Source: Azotimanducus sp965220185 (GTDB taxonomy: Bacteria; Pseudomonadota; Gammaproteobacteria; Pseudomonadales; Azotimanducaceae). Taken from it: a stretch of 64,000 nucleotides of DNA. The stretch spans positions 2,914,001-2,978,000 of the forward strand of contig OZ244807.1 in assembly GCA_965220185.1 (NCBI GenBank). The letters are read 5' to 3'. Position numbers and translations under genes: made by a program. The notes below the pieces were generated by a model. It was not told where the DNA came from, searched no databases, and was given only the letters and a program-made list of their open reading frames with translations. Below are positions 16,884 to 26,161 of the stretch, in pieces (positions within the stretch are counted from its first letter, which is position 1; the number at the start of each line of letters is the position of its first letter).

Positions 16884-18569
16884 GTGAAGGACGTGATTGC
16901 AGCCTATGAGCGCGATGCAGAGGCGCTTGCTGAACGCTATGAGCGGATAGCGTTCGAGCGAGTTCACTGCGAAGTGCTCGACCTGCTGCCGAAAGCTGGC
17001 GCGAGCGTTCTTGACATTGGTGCTGGAAGCGGCCGCGATGCGGCGTGGTTCGCGGCCAACGGCTATCAGGTGTCGGCAGTGGAACCGTCTTCCAAGCTAC
17101 TCGCGGCGGCGCGCGCCCGCCATAGGCTTGCCAACGTTCGCTGGTTTGATGATCGACTCCCGTCACTCGAAAAGGTGCTTCGGTCAAAACTGACCTTCGA
17201 TCTTGTGTGGCTTAGCGCGGTATGGATGCACCTGTCGCCAAGGGAGCAGCGAACCGCATTTCGCAAGCTCGTTTCGGTCATGAGTCCGGGCGGGAGCATC
17301 ATGATGAGCCTGCGCCGAGGCCGGGCTGATCCAAGCCGTCCAGTGCACGAGGTCCGCGCTGAAGAAGTCGAGCGGATTGCGCAAGACTACGGCCTGCAAT
17401 GCACGAGAATCCGCACTTCGGCAGATCTGCAAGGGCGATCAGATGTCAGCTGGGAAGTCGTCTGGCTGCGATTGCCGGATGACGGTACTCACGCGCTGCC
17501 ACTCCTTCGACATGTTGTGTTCAACGACAGCAAGTCGAGCACGTACAAGCTCGCGCTCTTGCGTGTGCTGGTGCGTATCGCCGATGGTGCGAGCGGCTTT
17601 GCTCGCACGGGTCGAAAAGATAGCCGCATCGAATTGCCTCTCGGCCTTGTTGCGCTTTATTGGATTCGCGCCTATCGGCCTTTGATTGATCAGAATCTTC
17701 CGCAGATTGGCGGTGAGAAAGGACTTAGATTCGTCAAGGATGGGTTTCTCGGTCTTGCGACGCAGTCACCGTTCGATCTTCGCGTCGGACACAGGTTCAC
17801 GGGTGAGAGTGCCAAGAATCTTATTCGCGCCATCAAGGATGCCGCCGACTGCATCTTAAAGATGCCCGCCAACTTCACGCGATTTCCCGGTTCTGACGAA
17901 AGGGTTTTCACTGGCAGATGCCGAACGCAGGTGCGGATATTCGATGCCGTGGATGTCAACGAAACGTTCCTCTGGTCGTTTGGCACCTTCTCCCTGCCGG
18001 TGAATCTTTGGCGTGCATTTGCTCGATATGCACCTTGGATCGAGCCAGCCATCTTGACCGAGTGGATTCAAATGATGCGAGGCTTTCAAAAGGGGAACCC
18101 CGAATCGTGGGATAGCCTGATGCGCGGTCTTGAATGGCTTGAGCCGCAGCACGACACCAGCCTTGTGCGGACGCGAGTTGACGTGTTGCGAGCGCGGGGC
18201 TTATCGGTCCACTGCGTCTGGACCGGCAAGCGTCTGCACAAGAAATATGCCGTTGATCATTGTTTCCCGTTTGCAGCCTGGCCGTGCAACGACCTTTGGA
18301 ATCTGCTGCCATCGCACGCAAGCATCAACAGCAAGAAAAGTGACCGGCTGCCTTCGCTCGAAGCCCTTGAGGAGGCAGGCTCGCGCATTCAAGATTGGTG
18401 GCAGTGTGCGTACCTTGAAGACGAGGGGCTGAATCGACGATTTGTTGATGAGACCTCTAGCGCGCTGCCAAGTGTCGTGTCGGCGACGCCAGAGTCGGTG
18501 TTCGAAGGCATGTTGGTGCAGCAAATGGTTTTGAAGCGCGATCAACAGCTTGAGGAGTGGAACCCGTGA
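16884..18569 (+). CDS. SAM methyltransferase fused to HNH nuclease domain
   Basis: 561 residues. Residues about 1-200 are a class I methyltransferase: motif I VLDIGAGSGRDAAWFA, then SAVEPS and the motif-IV-like LVWLSAVWMHL; there is no NPPY-type DNA methylase motif. A middle region of about 230 residues resembles no domain I know. Residues about 440-490 carry CVWTGKRL...YAVDHCFPF...CNDLWNLLPSHASINSKKS, an HNH nuclease core. The gene stands alone, with a 226-base upstream gap, beside other nucleases and ATPases. The combination suggests a self-contained modification-nuclease effector, but the substrate is unknown. Confidence 0.75.
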   Translation: MKDVIAAYERDAEALAERYERIAFERVHCEVLDLLPKAGASVLDIGAGSGRDAAWFAANGYQVSAVEPSSKLLAAARARHRLANVRWFDDRLPSLEKVLRSKLTFDLVWLSAVWMHLSPREQRTAFRKLVSVMSPGGSIMMSLRRGRADPSRPVHEVRAEEVERIAQDYGLQCTRIRTSADLQGRSDVSWEVVWLRLPDDGTHALPLLRHVVFNDSKSSTYKLALLRVLVRIADGASGFARTGRKDSRIELPLGLVALYWIRAYRPLIDQNLPQIGGEKGLRFVKDGFLGLATQSPFDLRVGHRFTGESAKNLIRAIKDAADCILKMPANFTRFPGSDERVFTGRCRTQVRIFDAVDVNETFLWSFGTFSLPVNLWRAFARYAPWIEPAILTEWIQMMRGFQKGNPESWDSLMRGLEWLEPQHDTSLVRTRVDVLRARGLSVHCVWTGKRLHKKYAVDHCFPFAAWPCNDLWNLLPSHASINSKKSDRLPSLEALEEAGSRIQDWWQCAYLEDEGLNRRFVDETSSALPSVVSATPESVFEGMLVQQMVLKRDQQLEEWNP

Positions 18570-18665
18570 ACGAATTGACGTTTGCATTGACGTCAAGAGC
18601 GCCTGCGCTCAATAGGCGGGCAGGAGGAGAAGCAGCGCTGTTCAATAAGAACATGGAAGTGAATA

Positions 18666-18782
18666 ATGGAGCAGCAGAAGGATGGTGCCGATGACATAGA
18701 TCTGGCCGAACGGAACGCCGTACTCGACTTGGCGGAGAAGGAAGCCCGGATAAAGAGCTTCAATATGGATATTGATCACTAG
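18666..18782 (+). CDS. Possible 38-residue ORF
   Basis: ATG 18666 encodes MEQQKDGADDIDLAERNAVL and a charged tail ending NMDIDH, stop TAG 18780-18782. It lies between the methyltransferase-HNH gene and the convergent ATPase, overlapping the latter's stop. The acidic helical sequence looks more protein-like than random, but there is no strong ribosome site and I do not recognise it. It may be the start of a lost gene. Confidence 0.25.
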   Translation: MEQQKDGADDIDLAERNAVLDLAEKEARIKSFNMDIDH

Positions 18783-20068
18783 CCGCTGACACCCTCGGTC
18801 ATGATCGCAAGCGTTTTCTCCTTATCGCCGCCACTGGCCATATAGGTACGGAAAGACGGAATCGGAAAACAGACTTGTTCTTTGTCACGCGGGGCGTTCG
18901 GCGCACGGTCAATGACGCCGCAATGAATAGCATTTTGGTGCGACTTCATGGCCTCGGCGCGTGTGAGTCCTCGGCGCATGGCTCGTTCAAGGAGAGCCTC
19001 GGAATCAAAGGCTTGCGCCTCTGGGTTCTCACGCGCAAGATCGATCAGCGCACGCTCATACTCGCCAAGATCCGCCATATTGAGCCGTATTTCGTAGAAG
19101 TGAATGCGCATTTCATGGCCGCGTGCCAGCACATGTTCAATGTCAAGCTCCCTATCCTTTTCTGAAAGTTCAGAAAGCGCTTTTGCCAGCCCTCGAAAAT
19201 ACGAATGCAGATGGCGGGGGTATCCCTCGCTCACTTGAATAATGACATGCACCAGCAACTGCCGGTCCTCGGGTGAGAATTGCAGTCCGAAATCGTCGTG
19301 ATCGAGAAATCCCTCTATCGCTTGCTGCGTTTCATCGTTGGTCAATGACGACAGGCGATGGATAGATGATTCGGGGGGACGAGAAATACCCACAGACGCC
19401 AATCGGGACATCGTATCCGAGAGGCCGCCGAACACTGTTGCAGTGATCAGTTCGCCGGTGTTTCCGTCATGCAGTTGGGTGGCGATGACGTTCTTGTCGC
19501 TGCGGTCGTCGGTTGAGATGCGCTGCGCTTCGTCAATAAGCGCAAGAAACACGCAGCCGGACGGCACCTCTATGAAATTATCGAGCACATCCCAAAGTGG
19601 CGCACCTTGACCGAGCCGCGTCATCGGGTCCGAGTCATGCAAGGCACTTGTGCGCGTCGCTCCAAGCCAGCGAATGCCAAATCCTCCTTGCGCTGCTTTC
19701 GTGTATGACCTCGATAGCACTTGTGGCGTGAAGCCGCAGGCCCTGACGAACGAAGACGCTACGGCAACAGGGCTTGCCAGAATCTCGCCGGAAAGACGAA
19801 CTGGAACTACAGCGCCTTCACCCTCGTATCGACTGGCAATGTGATGTAGAAGCGAGGTTTTTCCGGTGCCAGGCGCACCCTGCACAATCCTGATATTGCT
19901 TAAAGTTCGGCCTGCCTCGCGTGTCCGTCGCAGCGCGTATTCAATGTCCTCAATGGGCTCATCGCGACCAACAAACACGAGCGGCGGCTCGCGATCTTCG
20001 GTGCGAGAGAAGTGATACAGCGCCTCTCGATTGCTTTGAGTAAGCGGCTTTTGGAGTGAAATGCGCAA
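18779..20068 (-). CDS. ORC/Cdc6-like AAA+ ATPase (paralogue 2)
   Basis: 429 residues with the same plan as the ATPase at 10349: FVGRDE box (32-37), Walker A GAPGTGKT (64-71), Walker B LALIDE (175-180) followed by AQR, a sensor strand TVFGGLS, then a helical and winged-helix region ending VCFPIPSFRTYMA. A Gly-rich segment with QGGFGIRWLGATRTS (127-141) lies between Walker A and B where paralogue 1 has GAVKGEYGREV. The C-terminal PIPS motif is shared with paralogue 1. It lies 15 bases downstream of the Uma2 gene on the same strand, so the two are probably co-transcribed. Confidence 0.75.
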   Translation of the reverse strand: MRISLQKPLTQSNREALYHFSRTEDREPPLVFVGRDEPIEDIEYALRRTREAGRTLSNIRIVQGAPGTGKTSLLHHIASRYEGEGAVVPVRLSGEILASPVAVASSFVRACGFTPQVLSRSYTKAAQGGFGIRWLGATRTSALHDSDPMTRLGQGAPLWDVLDNFIEVPSGCVFLALIDEAQRISTDDRSDKNVIATQLHDGNTGELITATVFGGLSDTMSRLASVGISRPPESSIHRLSSLTNDETQQAIEGFLDHDDFGLQFSPEDRQLLVHVIIQVSEGYPRHLHSYFRGLAKALSELSEKDRELDIEHVLARGHEMRIHFYEIRLNMADLGEYERALIDLARENPEAQAFDSEALLERAMRRGLTRAEAMKSHQNAIHCGVIDRAPNAPRDKEQVCFPIPSFRTYMASGGDKEKTLAIMTEGVSG

Positions 20069-20083
20069 CGTATTTCTTCGCTT

Positions 20084-20662
20084 CTAATCCGCCCACAGGT
20101 CCGCCAGACTAAAGCTGATAGCTTCAAAAGGTGGCAATGAGACCATTGACTCGCCAGTCAAAATATCGAGCAACACCCAGAAGCCTTCCCGAAGCTCAAA
20201 TGCTTCGAGCGTGCGGGTAGCTGGGTCCACGAACCACAGATGCGCCACACCTTCGCGAGCATAGATTGAACGCTTTGCGCCTGTGTCGATGGTGCGGGTA
20301 GAGGACGATAGGACTTCGCAAATCCAATTCGGAGGAAGCGTGAAGTACGCCTCTGCTGGCACTTCTGGCATACGATCTCGTCGCCATCCTGCGAGGTCGG
20401 GCACCACCACGTCTGCGCCGAGGTGCAACTCCGGCTCATCTAGAATCCACCAGCCGCCGGGACCGCCTCGCCCATAACCGAACGGCATCCCAATATTGGC
20501 TCCAAGACCGGACCCTGCAACCAGGTGGCGCGGCGCCGGCCTCGGATGCATGTGAAGCGTGCCTTCAATGATCTGCGCCACTTGATGCGCCGATGCGTCA
20601 AGCACATCCTGATATGTGGCGGCGAGCGGGGTATTCCCTTGTTCAGTCACTGCAGCGGACAT
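20084..20662 (-). CDS. Uma2 family (DUF820) putative nuclease
   Basis: I start at ATG 20662 (MSAAVTEQGNTPLAATYQDV), giving 192 residues; upstream in-frame starts overlap the divergent acyl-CoA dehydrogenase promoter. The PD-(D/E)xK-like fold is shown by LDEPELHLGADVVVPDLAGW and then ICEVLSSSTRTIDTGAKRSI and LWFVDPATRTLEAFEL, all standard Uma2 landmarks. The family is predicted to be nucleases and is common in accessory DNA, often without a known partner. Here it precedes ORC-like ATPase 2 in a likely two-gene operon. Confidence 0.85.
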   Translation of the reverse strand: MSAAVTEQGNTPLAATYQDVLDASAHQVAQIIEGTLHMHPRPAPRHLVAGSGLGANIGMPFGYGRGGPGGWWILDEPELHLGADVVVPDLAGWRRDRMPEVPAEAYFTLPPNWICEVLSSSTRTIDTGAKRSIYAREGVAHLWFVDPATRTLEAFELREGFWVLLDILTGESMVSLPPFEAISFSLADLWAD

Positions 20663-20768
20663 GAGGCTGGTGCGTAAAGTCCCTCGGACTATTGATGTTA
20701 TCACTCCCCCAAATGTCGCTGGTGCTAAAGTACCGCCCTTCCCACACCCACCCAATCAGACATCCCAC

Positions 20769-21935
20769 GTGATTGATCCGGCACGCCGCGCCGAAATAAG
20801 CGACATCAAGTCAGCAGTTCGAGCGCTTTGCGACACCTTCGGCGAAGAGTATTGGCGCGAGCTCGACAAGGATCGCGGCTATCCCACAGACTTCGTACAC
20901 GAACTCACCGCCACGGGCTTCCTCGGTGCGCTGATTCCGTCTGAATACGGCGGCTCCGGCCTTCAGCTTTTGGAGGCCGCCGCCATCATGGAGGAGATCA
21001 GTCGCTCCGGAGCGCACGCTGGCGCGTGTCACGCGCAGATGTACGTCATGGGGTCGATATTGCGGCATGGCAGCGAGGCGCAGAAGCAGCAGTACCTGCC
21101 AAAGGTCGCGTCGGGCGAATTGAGGCTGCAATGCTTTGGCGTCACCGAGCCGAATACCGGCACGGACACCACCAACCTCAAAACCTTCGCGACGCGCGAT
21201 GGCGATGTCTACCGTGTCACCGGGCAGAAAGTCTGGATCAGTCGCGTTGAGCATTCTGACCTCATGGTCTTGCTTGCGCGAACGACGCCGCGCGATCAGG
21301 TCGTACGCAAGACGCAAGGCATGTCCGCCTTTATCATTGATCTCAAGGCCTCGCTCGGCAAGGGATTCGAGTATCAGCCCATCCCGTCGATGATCAATCA
21401 TCATTCGTGCCAGCTATTCTTTGACGATATGGAAGTGCCGAGCGAGAATCTGCTTGGCAAGGAAGGCGAGGGGTTTCGAGTGATTCTTGACGGCATGAAT
21501 GCCGAGCGCATTTTGATTGCCGCCGAGTGCGTCGGCGATGGGCGCTATTTTGTCGATAAGGCTTCGGCCTATGCCAAGGAGCGCATCGTGTTCGACCGGC
21601 CGATCGGCCAGAATCAGGGCGTGCAGTTTCCGATCGCCCGCGCCTATGCGGACATTGAAGCCGCTGCGCTCATGGTCGAGAAGGCAGCGCTCATGTTTGA
21701 AGACAACGAGCCTTGCGGCGCGGAAGCCAACATGGCCAAGCTGCTCGCTTCGGAAGCCTCTTGGAAAGCGGGCGACGTGGCGCTGCAAACGCATGGCGGA
21801 TTCGGCTTCGCAACCGAGTACCATATCGAGCGCAAGCTTCGAGAGACGCGGCTGTACCAGATCGCACCGATCTCAACCAACCTCATCCTGAGCTACCTTG
21901 GAGAACATGTGCTCGGGATGCCAAGATCCTTTTGA
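20769..21935 (+). CDS. Acyl-CoA dehydrogenase
   Basis: FAD enzyme that introduces a trans-2 double bond into acyl-CoA in beta-oxidation or amino-acid catabolism. From GTG 20769 it is 388 residues, the family norm; the longer frame upstream has no homology-like sequence. Landmarks: IPSEYGGSGL, CFGVTEPNTGTD (FAD/substrate), GQKVWIS, and the C-terminal LQTHGGFGFATEYHIERKLRETR. The catalytic Glu position of the medium/short-chain clade cannot be fixed by eye. A nitroreductase follows after 18 bases in the same direction. Confidence 0.93.
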   Translation: MIDPARRAEISDIKSAVRALCDTFGEEYWRELDKDRGYPTDFVHELTATGFLGALIPSEYGGSGLQLLEAAAIMEEISRSGAHAGACHAQMYVMGSILRHGSEAQKQQYLPKVASGELRLQCFGVTEPNTGTDTTNLKTFATRDGDVYRVTGQKVWISRVEHSDLMVLLARTTPRDQVVRKTQGMSAFIIDLKASLGKGFEYQPIPSMINHHSCQLFFDDMEVPSENLLGKEGEGFRVILDGMNAERILIAAECVGDGRYFVDKASAYAKERIVFDRPIGQNQGVQFPIARAYADIEAAALMVEKAALMFEDNEPCGAEANMAKLLASEASWKAGDVALQTHGGFGFATEYHIERKLRETRLYQIAPISTNLILSYLGEHVLGMPRSF

Positions 21936-21953
21936 ACCAACAGGACTCCTTTC

Positions 21954-22619
21954 ATGTCGCAACTGAATCTGACCAACGACGAACTTCTTTGCACGACACG
22001 CGCAGTCCGCAAGCGCCTCGATTTCGATCGAAGCGTCTCCAAGGAGGTATTGATGGAGTGCCTGTCCATCGCCTTGCAAGCGCCTACCGGTTCGAACGCG
22101 CAAGGCTGGCAGTTCATGTTTGTCACCGATCAAGGCAAGAAGGACCGCATCGCCGCGCTCTACAAGGAAGAGTTCGACAAATATGTGCAAGGGCCGATGA
22201 GTCCAACGGCGCAAGAGGGATTGTCCGACGCCGACCAGGTTGTGCAGGGCCGGGTCGCTTCGTCAGCGCAGTATCTGGCCGACAATCTTGCCCGTGTGCC
22301 TGTGCTCTTTATTCCCTGCATATCGCCGCGCACCGATGCGCCCGGGCTGCCAGCATCGAGCATTTTTCACGCGAGCATCTTGGGTTCGATCATCCCGGCC
22401 GCGTGGAGCTTCATGCTCGCGGCGCGCGCGCGTGGCCTTGGTACATGCCTCACCACGCTGCATCTGATGAAGGAGCGGGAAACGGCGGAGATTCTGTCGA
22501 TTCCCTATGACTTGGTGATGCAAGTCGGGCTGATTCCGGTGGCGCACACCAAAGGCACGGATTTCAAGCCCGGGCCGCGCCGTCCGCTTGAGCCTATCGT
22601 GCATTTTGACGAGTGGTAG
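21954..22619 (+). CDS. Nitroreductase family flavoprotein
   Basis: 221 residues, FMN-dependent reductase fold. It opens TTRAVRKRLDFDRSV with the RxVR-type FMN phosphate contact, then LQAPTGSNAQGWQF, and near the C-terminus RGLGTCLTTLHLMKE and VGLIPVAHTKG. Substrate is unknown. It is in an apparent operon with the acyl-CoA dehydrogenase, and its 3' end overlaps that of the convergent mutY by 26 bases. A second, diverged family member is at 40633-41286. Confidence 0.9.
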   Translation: MSQLNLTNDELLCTTRAVRKRLDFDRSVSKEVLMECLSIALQAPTGSNAQGWQFMFVTDQGKKDRIAALYKEEFDKYVQGPMSPTAQEGLSDADQVVQGRVASSAQYLADNLARVPVLFIPCISPRTDAPGLPASSIFHASILGSIIPAAWSFMLAARARGLGTCLTTLHLMKERETAEILSIPYDLVMQVGLIPVAHTKGTDFKPGPRRPLEPIVHFDEW

Positions 22620-23640
22620 GGAACGCCTGCTCGATGAGCCGCTTGGTGGGTGCCGGCATGCCGAGAGCCTGACAATCTTCCGGCGCCAGCCAGCGCGCCG
22701 CGTCCTCCTGATCTCGCACAAAACGATCAACCGTCACGCGGACAGGATGTATCTCAAGCGCAAAGTGCGTGAATTGGTGGGTGAAGGCGGGCAACTGCGA
22801 CACCTCATCGGCGTGCGAACCCGCCAAATCCTCATAGCCTTCTTCAAGGCTTCGCATAGGAACTGACCAGAGACCGCCCCAGAGGCCGCTTTGCGGCCGG
22901 CGCTCGACGAACAAGCGGCCAAAGCGGTCAGTCATCAGCAGCATGTAGGCACGGCGAAGCGGTTGGCGGATGCGCTTTCGAGGCACAGGAATCTCGTCAA
23001 CGATGCCTTGCGCGAGCGCTTGGCAGTCTGAAGACAGCGGGCAATATTCGCATAAGGGACGCACTTTGCGGCAGAGGTTCGCACCGAAATCCATGATGCC
23101 TTGGGTATAGGCTTCGACCTCTTCCGTCGGCGTGTGCAGCTGCGCGAGCCGCCAGAGTTCCTTTTCGGTTGCGCTCTCGCCGCTGCGGGCACGAACGGCG
23201 TGAAACCTCGACAGAACGCGCTTGACATTGCCATCGAGAATGGACGTGGCGATACCGAAGGCCGATGAGCGTATCGCGCCTGCTGTTGAGCGGCCGATGC
23301 CGGGCAAGGCTAGGAGCGCTGCGAAGTCATCCGGCACTTCGCCGTTGTGTCGCTCCACCATCAGCTTGGCGGCAGCGTGCAGGTTGCGGGCGCGGGCGTA
23401 GTAGCCAAGGCCCGACCATGCCGACATGACTTCGTCATTGGTTGCCTCTGCAAGCGCTTTGATGCTCGGGAAGCGTTCCATGAAGCGCTCGAAATACTCG
23501 ATGACGCGCACAGCTTGCGTCTGCTGCAGCATCACCTCGGACACCCAGACGCGATACGGCGTGCGTGGACGCTGCCACGGCAGCTCTTTGCGTCCGTGTT
23601 CGCGGTGGTAGTCGATGATGGCTCTGGCGAAATCGTCCAA
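22594..23640 (-). CDS. mutY: A/G-specific adenine glycosylase
   Basis: Removes adenine mispaired with 8-oxoguanine; functional partner of mutM at the window start. 348 residues. EVMLQQTQ near residue 35-42, the HhH motif LPGIGRSTAGAI, ILDGNVKRVLSR with the catalytic Asp, and the 4Fe-4S set C-x6-C-x2-C-x5-C in CRKVRPLCEYCPLSSDC are all present. A NUDIX-like 8-oxoG reading domain forms the last third. The usual partner yggX is not next to it. Confidence 0.96.
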   Translation of the reverse strand: MDDFARAIIDYHREHGRKELPWQRPRTPYRVWVSEVMLQQTQAVRVIEYFERFMERFPSIKALAEATNDEVMSAWSGLGYYARARNLHAAAKLMVERHNGEVPDDFAALLALPGIGRSTAGAIRSSAFGIATSILDGNVKRVLSRFHAVRARSGESATEKELWRLAQLHTPTEEVEAYTQGIMDFGANLCRKVRPLCEYCPLSSDCQALAQGIVDEIPVPRKRIRQPLRRAYMLLMTDRFGRLFVERRPQSGLWGGLWSVPMRSLEEGYEDLAGSHADEVSQLPAFTHQFTHFALEIHPVRVTVDRFVRDQEDAARWLAPEDCQALGMPAPTKRLIEQAFPTTRQNAR

Positions 23641-23807
23641 TTAAGGGTGGCCACACTGTCCTTTTGGGAAGAAAGTGTACGGTGTCGGCGCATTTGTGTG
23701 CGATTGAGGGAAGTTTCCCACATGGAATAGCGTCAATGTCTGTTTGCCGCATTTGCTGAATCAATGATAATCAGGTTTCCAAGTTAACAACTGAAGGAGT
23801 ACAATTC

Positions 23808-24200
23808 GTGGAACCAGAATTCTCTGCGGTGAAGCACATGACGGACGGTATGAAAGCAGCCGGAATGCCGGACGATCAGGCAAACGCAGTGACGGAGGCT
23901 ATCTCGACGGGCATCCAGATGTTCGCGGTCACACCGGAGATGCTGCATGAGGAGCTTGCGCCGATCAAAGATCAGCTTGGCGAACTACGTATCAGGGTTG
24001 AAAAACTCGAAATCCGCATGACCAACCTTGAAAACCGTGTCAGCGAATTAAGCGCGGAAGTGCGCGATCTCGCTAAAACCATGCATACCGGCTTCGAAGC
24101 CATCAACGCCCGCATCTTCTGGCTTATCGTCGCGGTGCTTGGCACCATGGGCGCGATGATGGCATCAATGATTACGGTGCTCGTGACCAACAATGCCTGA
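23808..24200 (+). CDS. Coiled-coil protein with C-terminal membrane anchor (DUF1640/CCDC90-like)
   Basis: 130 residues from a GTG start with GAAGGAG eleven bases upstream. Residues about 45-90 are a heptad-patterned coiled coil (QLGELRIRVEKLEIRMTNLE), followed by a transmembrane helix (FWLIVAVLGTMGAMMASMIT) and a short tail. This layout is common in small proteins of phages, plasmids and accessory loci. Its stop overlaps the next ORF by eight bases, so the pair is coupled, and it leads into the third ORC-like ATPase. Confidence 0.75.
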   Translation: MEPEFSAVKHMTDGMKAAGMPDDQANAVTEAISTGIQMFAVTPEMLHEELAPIKDQLGELRIRVEKLEIRMTNLENRVSELSAEVRDLAKTMHTGFEAINARIFWLIVAVLGTMGAMMASMITVLVTNNA

Positions 24201-24597
24201 ACAAACTGCCGTCCAATCCTTCGACCCTCGCGCGCGCGCGTCGCCCACGAAAGCGCGCATGGACAAACTGCTCGATGCGAGCCTACGACTCGATGTACAC
24301 AACTACGGACTGAGCGATGCTGAGATCAAAGAATACGCCGCGCTGATGCAATGCCAGCTTGACGAATGGCAGGCCGTCATGGCCCCCCTCGACAACTTGC
24401 AATTGGTCGATTTGGCTCGCTTTTTCACGCTCGCCGAGCGCTTGCCGGGCTGGCAGGCAGGAGACCGCTCTCCTGTCATTGCGTTCATGGCGGAACTGCG
24501 CAGGCGCGATGCCGTGCCGACCAATCTGGGCAATTGGATACGAAGAAGCACCGACAATCGCTTTCTGCCTTGGGGCAACTTGCAAAGCAGGCTGTAG
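24193..24597 (+). CDS. Hypothetical protein, 134 residues, upstream of ATPase 3
   Basis: Soluble, probably all-helical protein with no recognised domain. A distinctive part is LSDAEIKEYAALMQCQLDEW followed by a segment that repeats Leu-Ala-Phe-Arg type helices (LVDLARFFTLAERLPGWQAG). It starts within the stop of the coiled-coil gene and ends 55 bases before the ATPase, which argues for one transcript of three genes. Confidence 0.6.
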   Translation: MPEQTAVQSFDPRARASPTKARMDKLLDASLRLDVHNYGLSDAEIKEYAALMQCQLDEWQAVMAPLDNLQLVDLARFFTLAERLPGWQAGDRSPVIAFMAELRRRDAVPTNLGNWIRRSTDNRFLPWGNLQSRL

Positions 24598-24652
24598 GCC
24601 AGCGGCAACTACTTTATAATTTTCATTCTCTACGGTTTCATCGACGTAGCAC

Positions 24653-26161
24653 ATGGGCATCTTTCGACAGTCACGACAGTCCCGAGAAGATGTCTTCGCG
24701 AGTATCGCCACTGACGCGCTCACGAAAGACCGGCGCAAGCAAATACGGGATCACTATCTTGGCGGTAATTTCAATCGGATATTCCCGGCAGGGTCTGGAG
24801 CGACGCCAGCGTTGCTCGTGGGCCGTGAGCAGCAACTCAAGCAGCTATCCGCATTAGTGGAAGAAGTGATCGCCCCTCCCACATATCGTTCAATCATTGG
24901 TGTCGTGCTGCACGGGCCGCGCGGCACTGGCAAGACCGCCATGATTGCGGTGCTCGATCAAGTCGCTCAGCAGAGCGATGCGTTCCTGACCATTCGCACA
25001 AACGGTAATACAGGGTTGACATCCATGGATGATTTTCTGTCCCGCATCGCCCAATACATGCAACCCCACAAAGAGGAGAAAACGTCAGAAAAGACGCACG
25101 TCAAAGGCGCGGCCAAGGCACTGGTCGTTGAAGGCGAAGCAGGGGTTGAGTCGCAGATAAGTTCAACGCAAAAAACAGATAGAGATTGCGATTCTGGAGT
25201 CTAAGGTTCAATCCCTGTTGAGTCGCAGATAAGTTCAACGCAAAAAACAGATCGAGCGCAAAGTGTTAAAGCCGGGCTGGAATCGGTTGTGCTCTGCCAG
25301 CAAAAACCCGTGCTACTGCTCGTTGACGAAGCACATGGCGCGGAGCCTTCGATTCTTGGGAAAATGATGAACGCGGTGCAGCTGCTTGCGGAGAGGCATC
25401 CCATCGGCTTTGTGCTCGCTGGCACGCCGGACACGCTCGATGTGCTCCACCACAATGACTGCAAAGCCACATGGTTCCGCGACCGGGCGCAGGAAGAACG
25501 CTTCGCGCCACTTCCCAACGACTTGTCGGTCGATGCGTGTCGTCACGCGATCACCGAAACACTCGCCGCGGCAGGCGTCACCATCAAACACCACGACGAT
25601 TTGGAAGCCATGCTCCCGCGCTGCAAGGGCAGCCCGTATTTCCTGCAGTGTCTCGGCAAAGCTGCGCTGACAGAAGCAAGCGCGCATCAGCATGTGGCTG
25701 ATTTTTCAGTCGGCGGCGAGATTGACACGCTTTTTGAAAAACGCATTCAGGACCGCTACAAAGAAGCCTGGGCGGACCTGAAAGGACAGAATTTAGCGAG
25801 CTGCGCACGGCAGCTTGGATGCCTCTGGCGGCGCGCGGAACGACATGGGGAACAGATCGACGACATCATGGTTGAACACGCAATCCATTCCGGCCTCGAC
25901 CATCCCCTGTCCCCTCACAAATCCATCCCGTCATTTGAAGACACCGAACGCCACTTCAAGCATCTTGGCCTGCTGTGGTCGATCAGCGGACATGAGGACG
26001 GCCCATGGTCGTTGGGACTCCCCTCGTTCTTCGATTACGCAGAAGCGCAATTCCATGCGTCTCGACACACTCAACACGCCGATGTGCTATCCCATCTTGA
26101 ATCCGACATGAACGATTTGTTCAAACGCCTTGGATGGGATGGTCATCCACAAGGCGGATGA
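24653..26161 (+). pseudogene. ORC/Cdc6-like AAA+ ATPase (paralogue 3), split by a stop in a repeat insertion
   Basis: One reading frame from ATG 24653 to TGA 26159-26161 is interrupted only by TAA 25202-25204. The first part (183 residues) has LLVGRE (54-59) and Walker A HGPRGTGKT (87-95); the second has Walker B LLLVDE followed by AHG, the sensor strand FVLAGTPD and a C-terminal WSLGLPSFFDYAE that parallels the PIPS motif of paralogues 1 and 2. The stop lies in a 72-bp stretch formed by two 36-bp direct repeats and a 36-bp spacer; removing 72 bp restores 478 residues in frame. It may be inactive, reversible, or make two polypeptides. Confidence 0.75.
25145..25252 (+). repeat. 36-bp direct repeat pair around a stop codon
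   Basis: Copies at 25145-25180 and 25217-25252 are identical (they begin GTTGAGTCGCAGATAAGTTC) and are separated by an unrelated 36 bp that holds TAA 25202. The period of 72 is divisible by three, so loss of one copy plus spacer restores the gene exactly. The spacer is not a third copy, so this is not a simple tandem duplication. Confidence 0.9.

Noticed and set aside
25145..25252. 36-bp repeat and 36-bp spacer as a minimal CRISPR
   Set aside because: The length is suggestive, but there are only two repeats, they lie inside a coding frame, and no cas gene is nearby.
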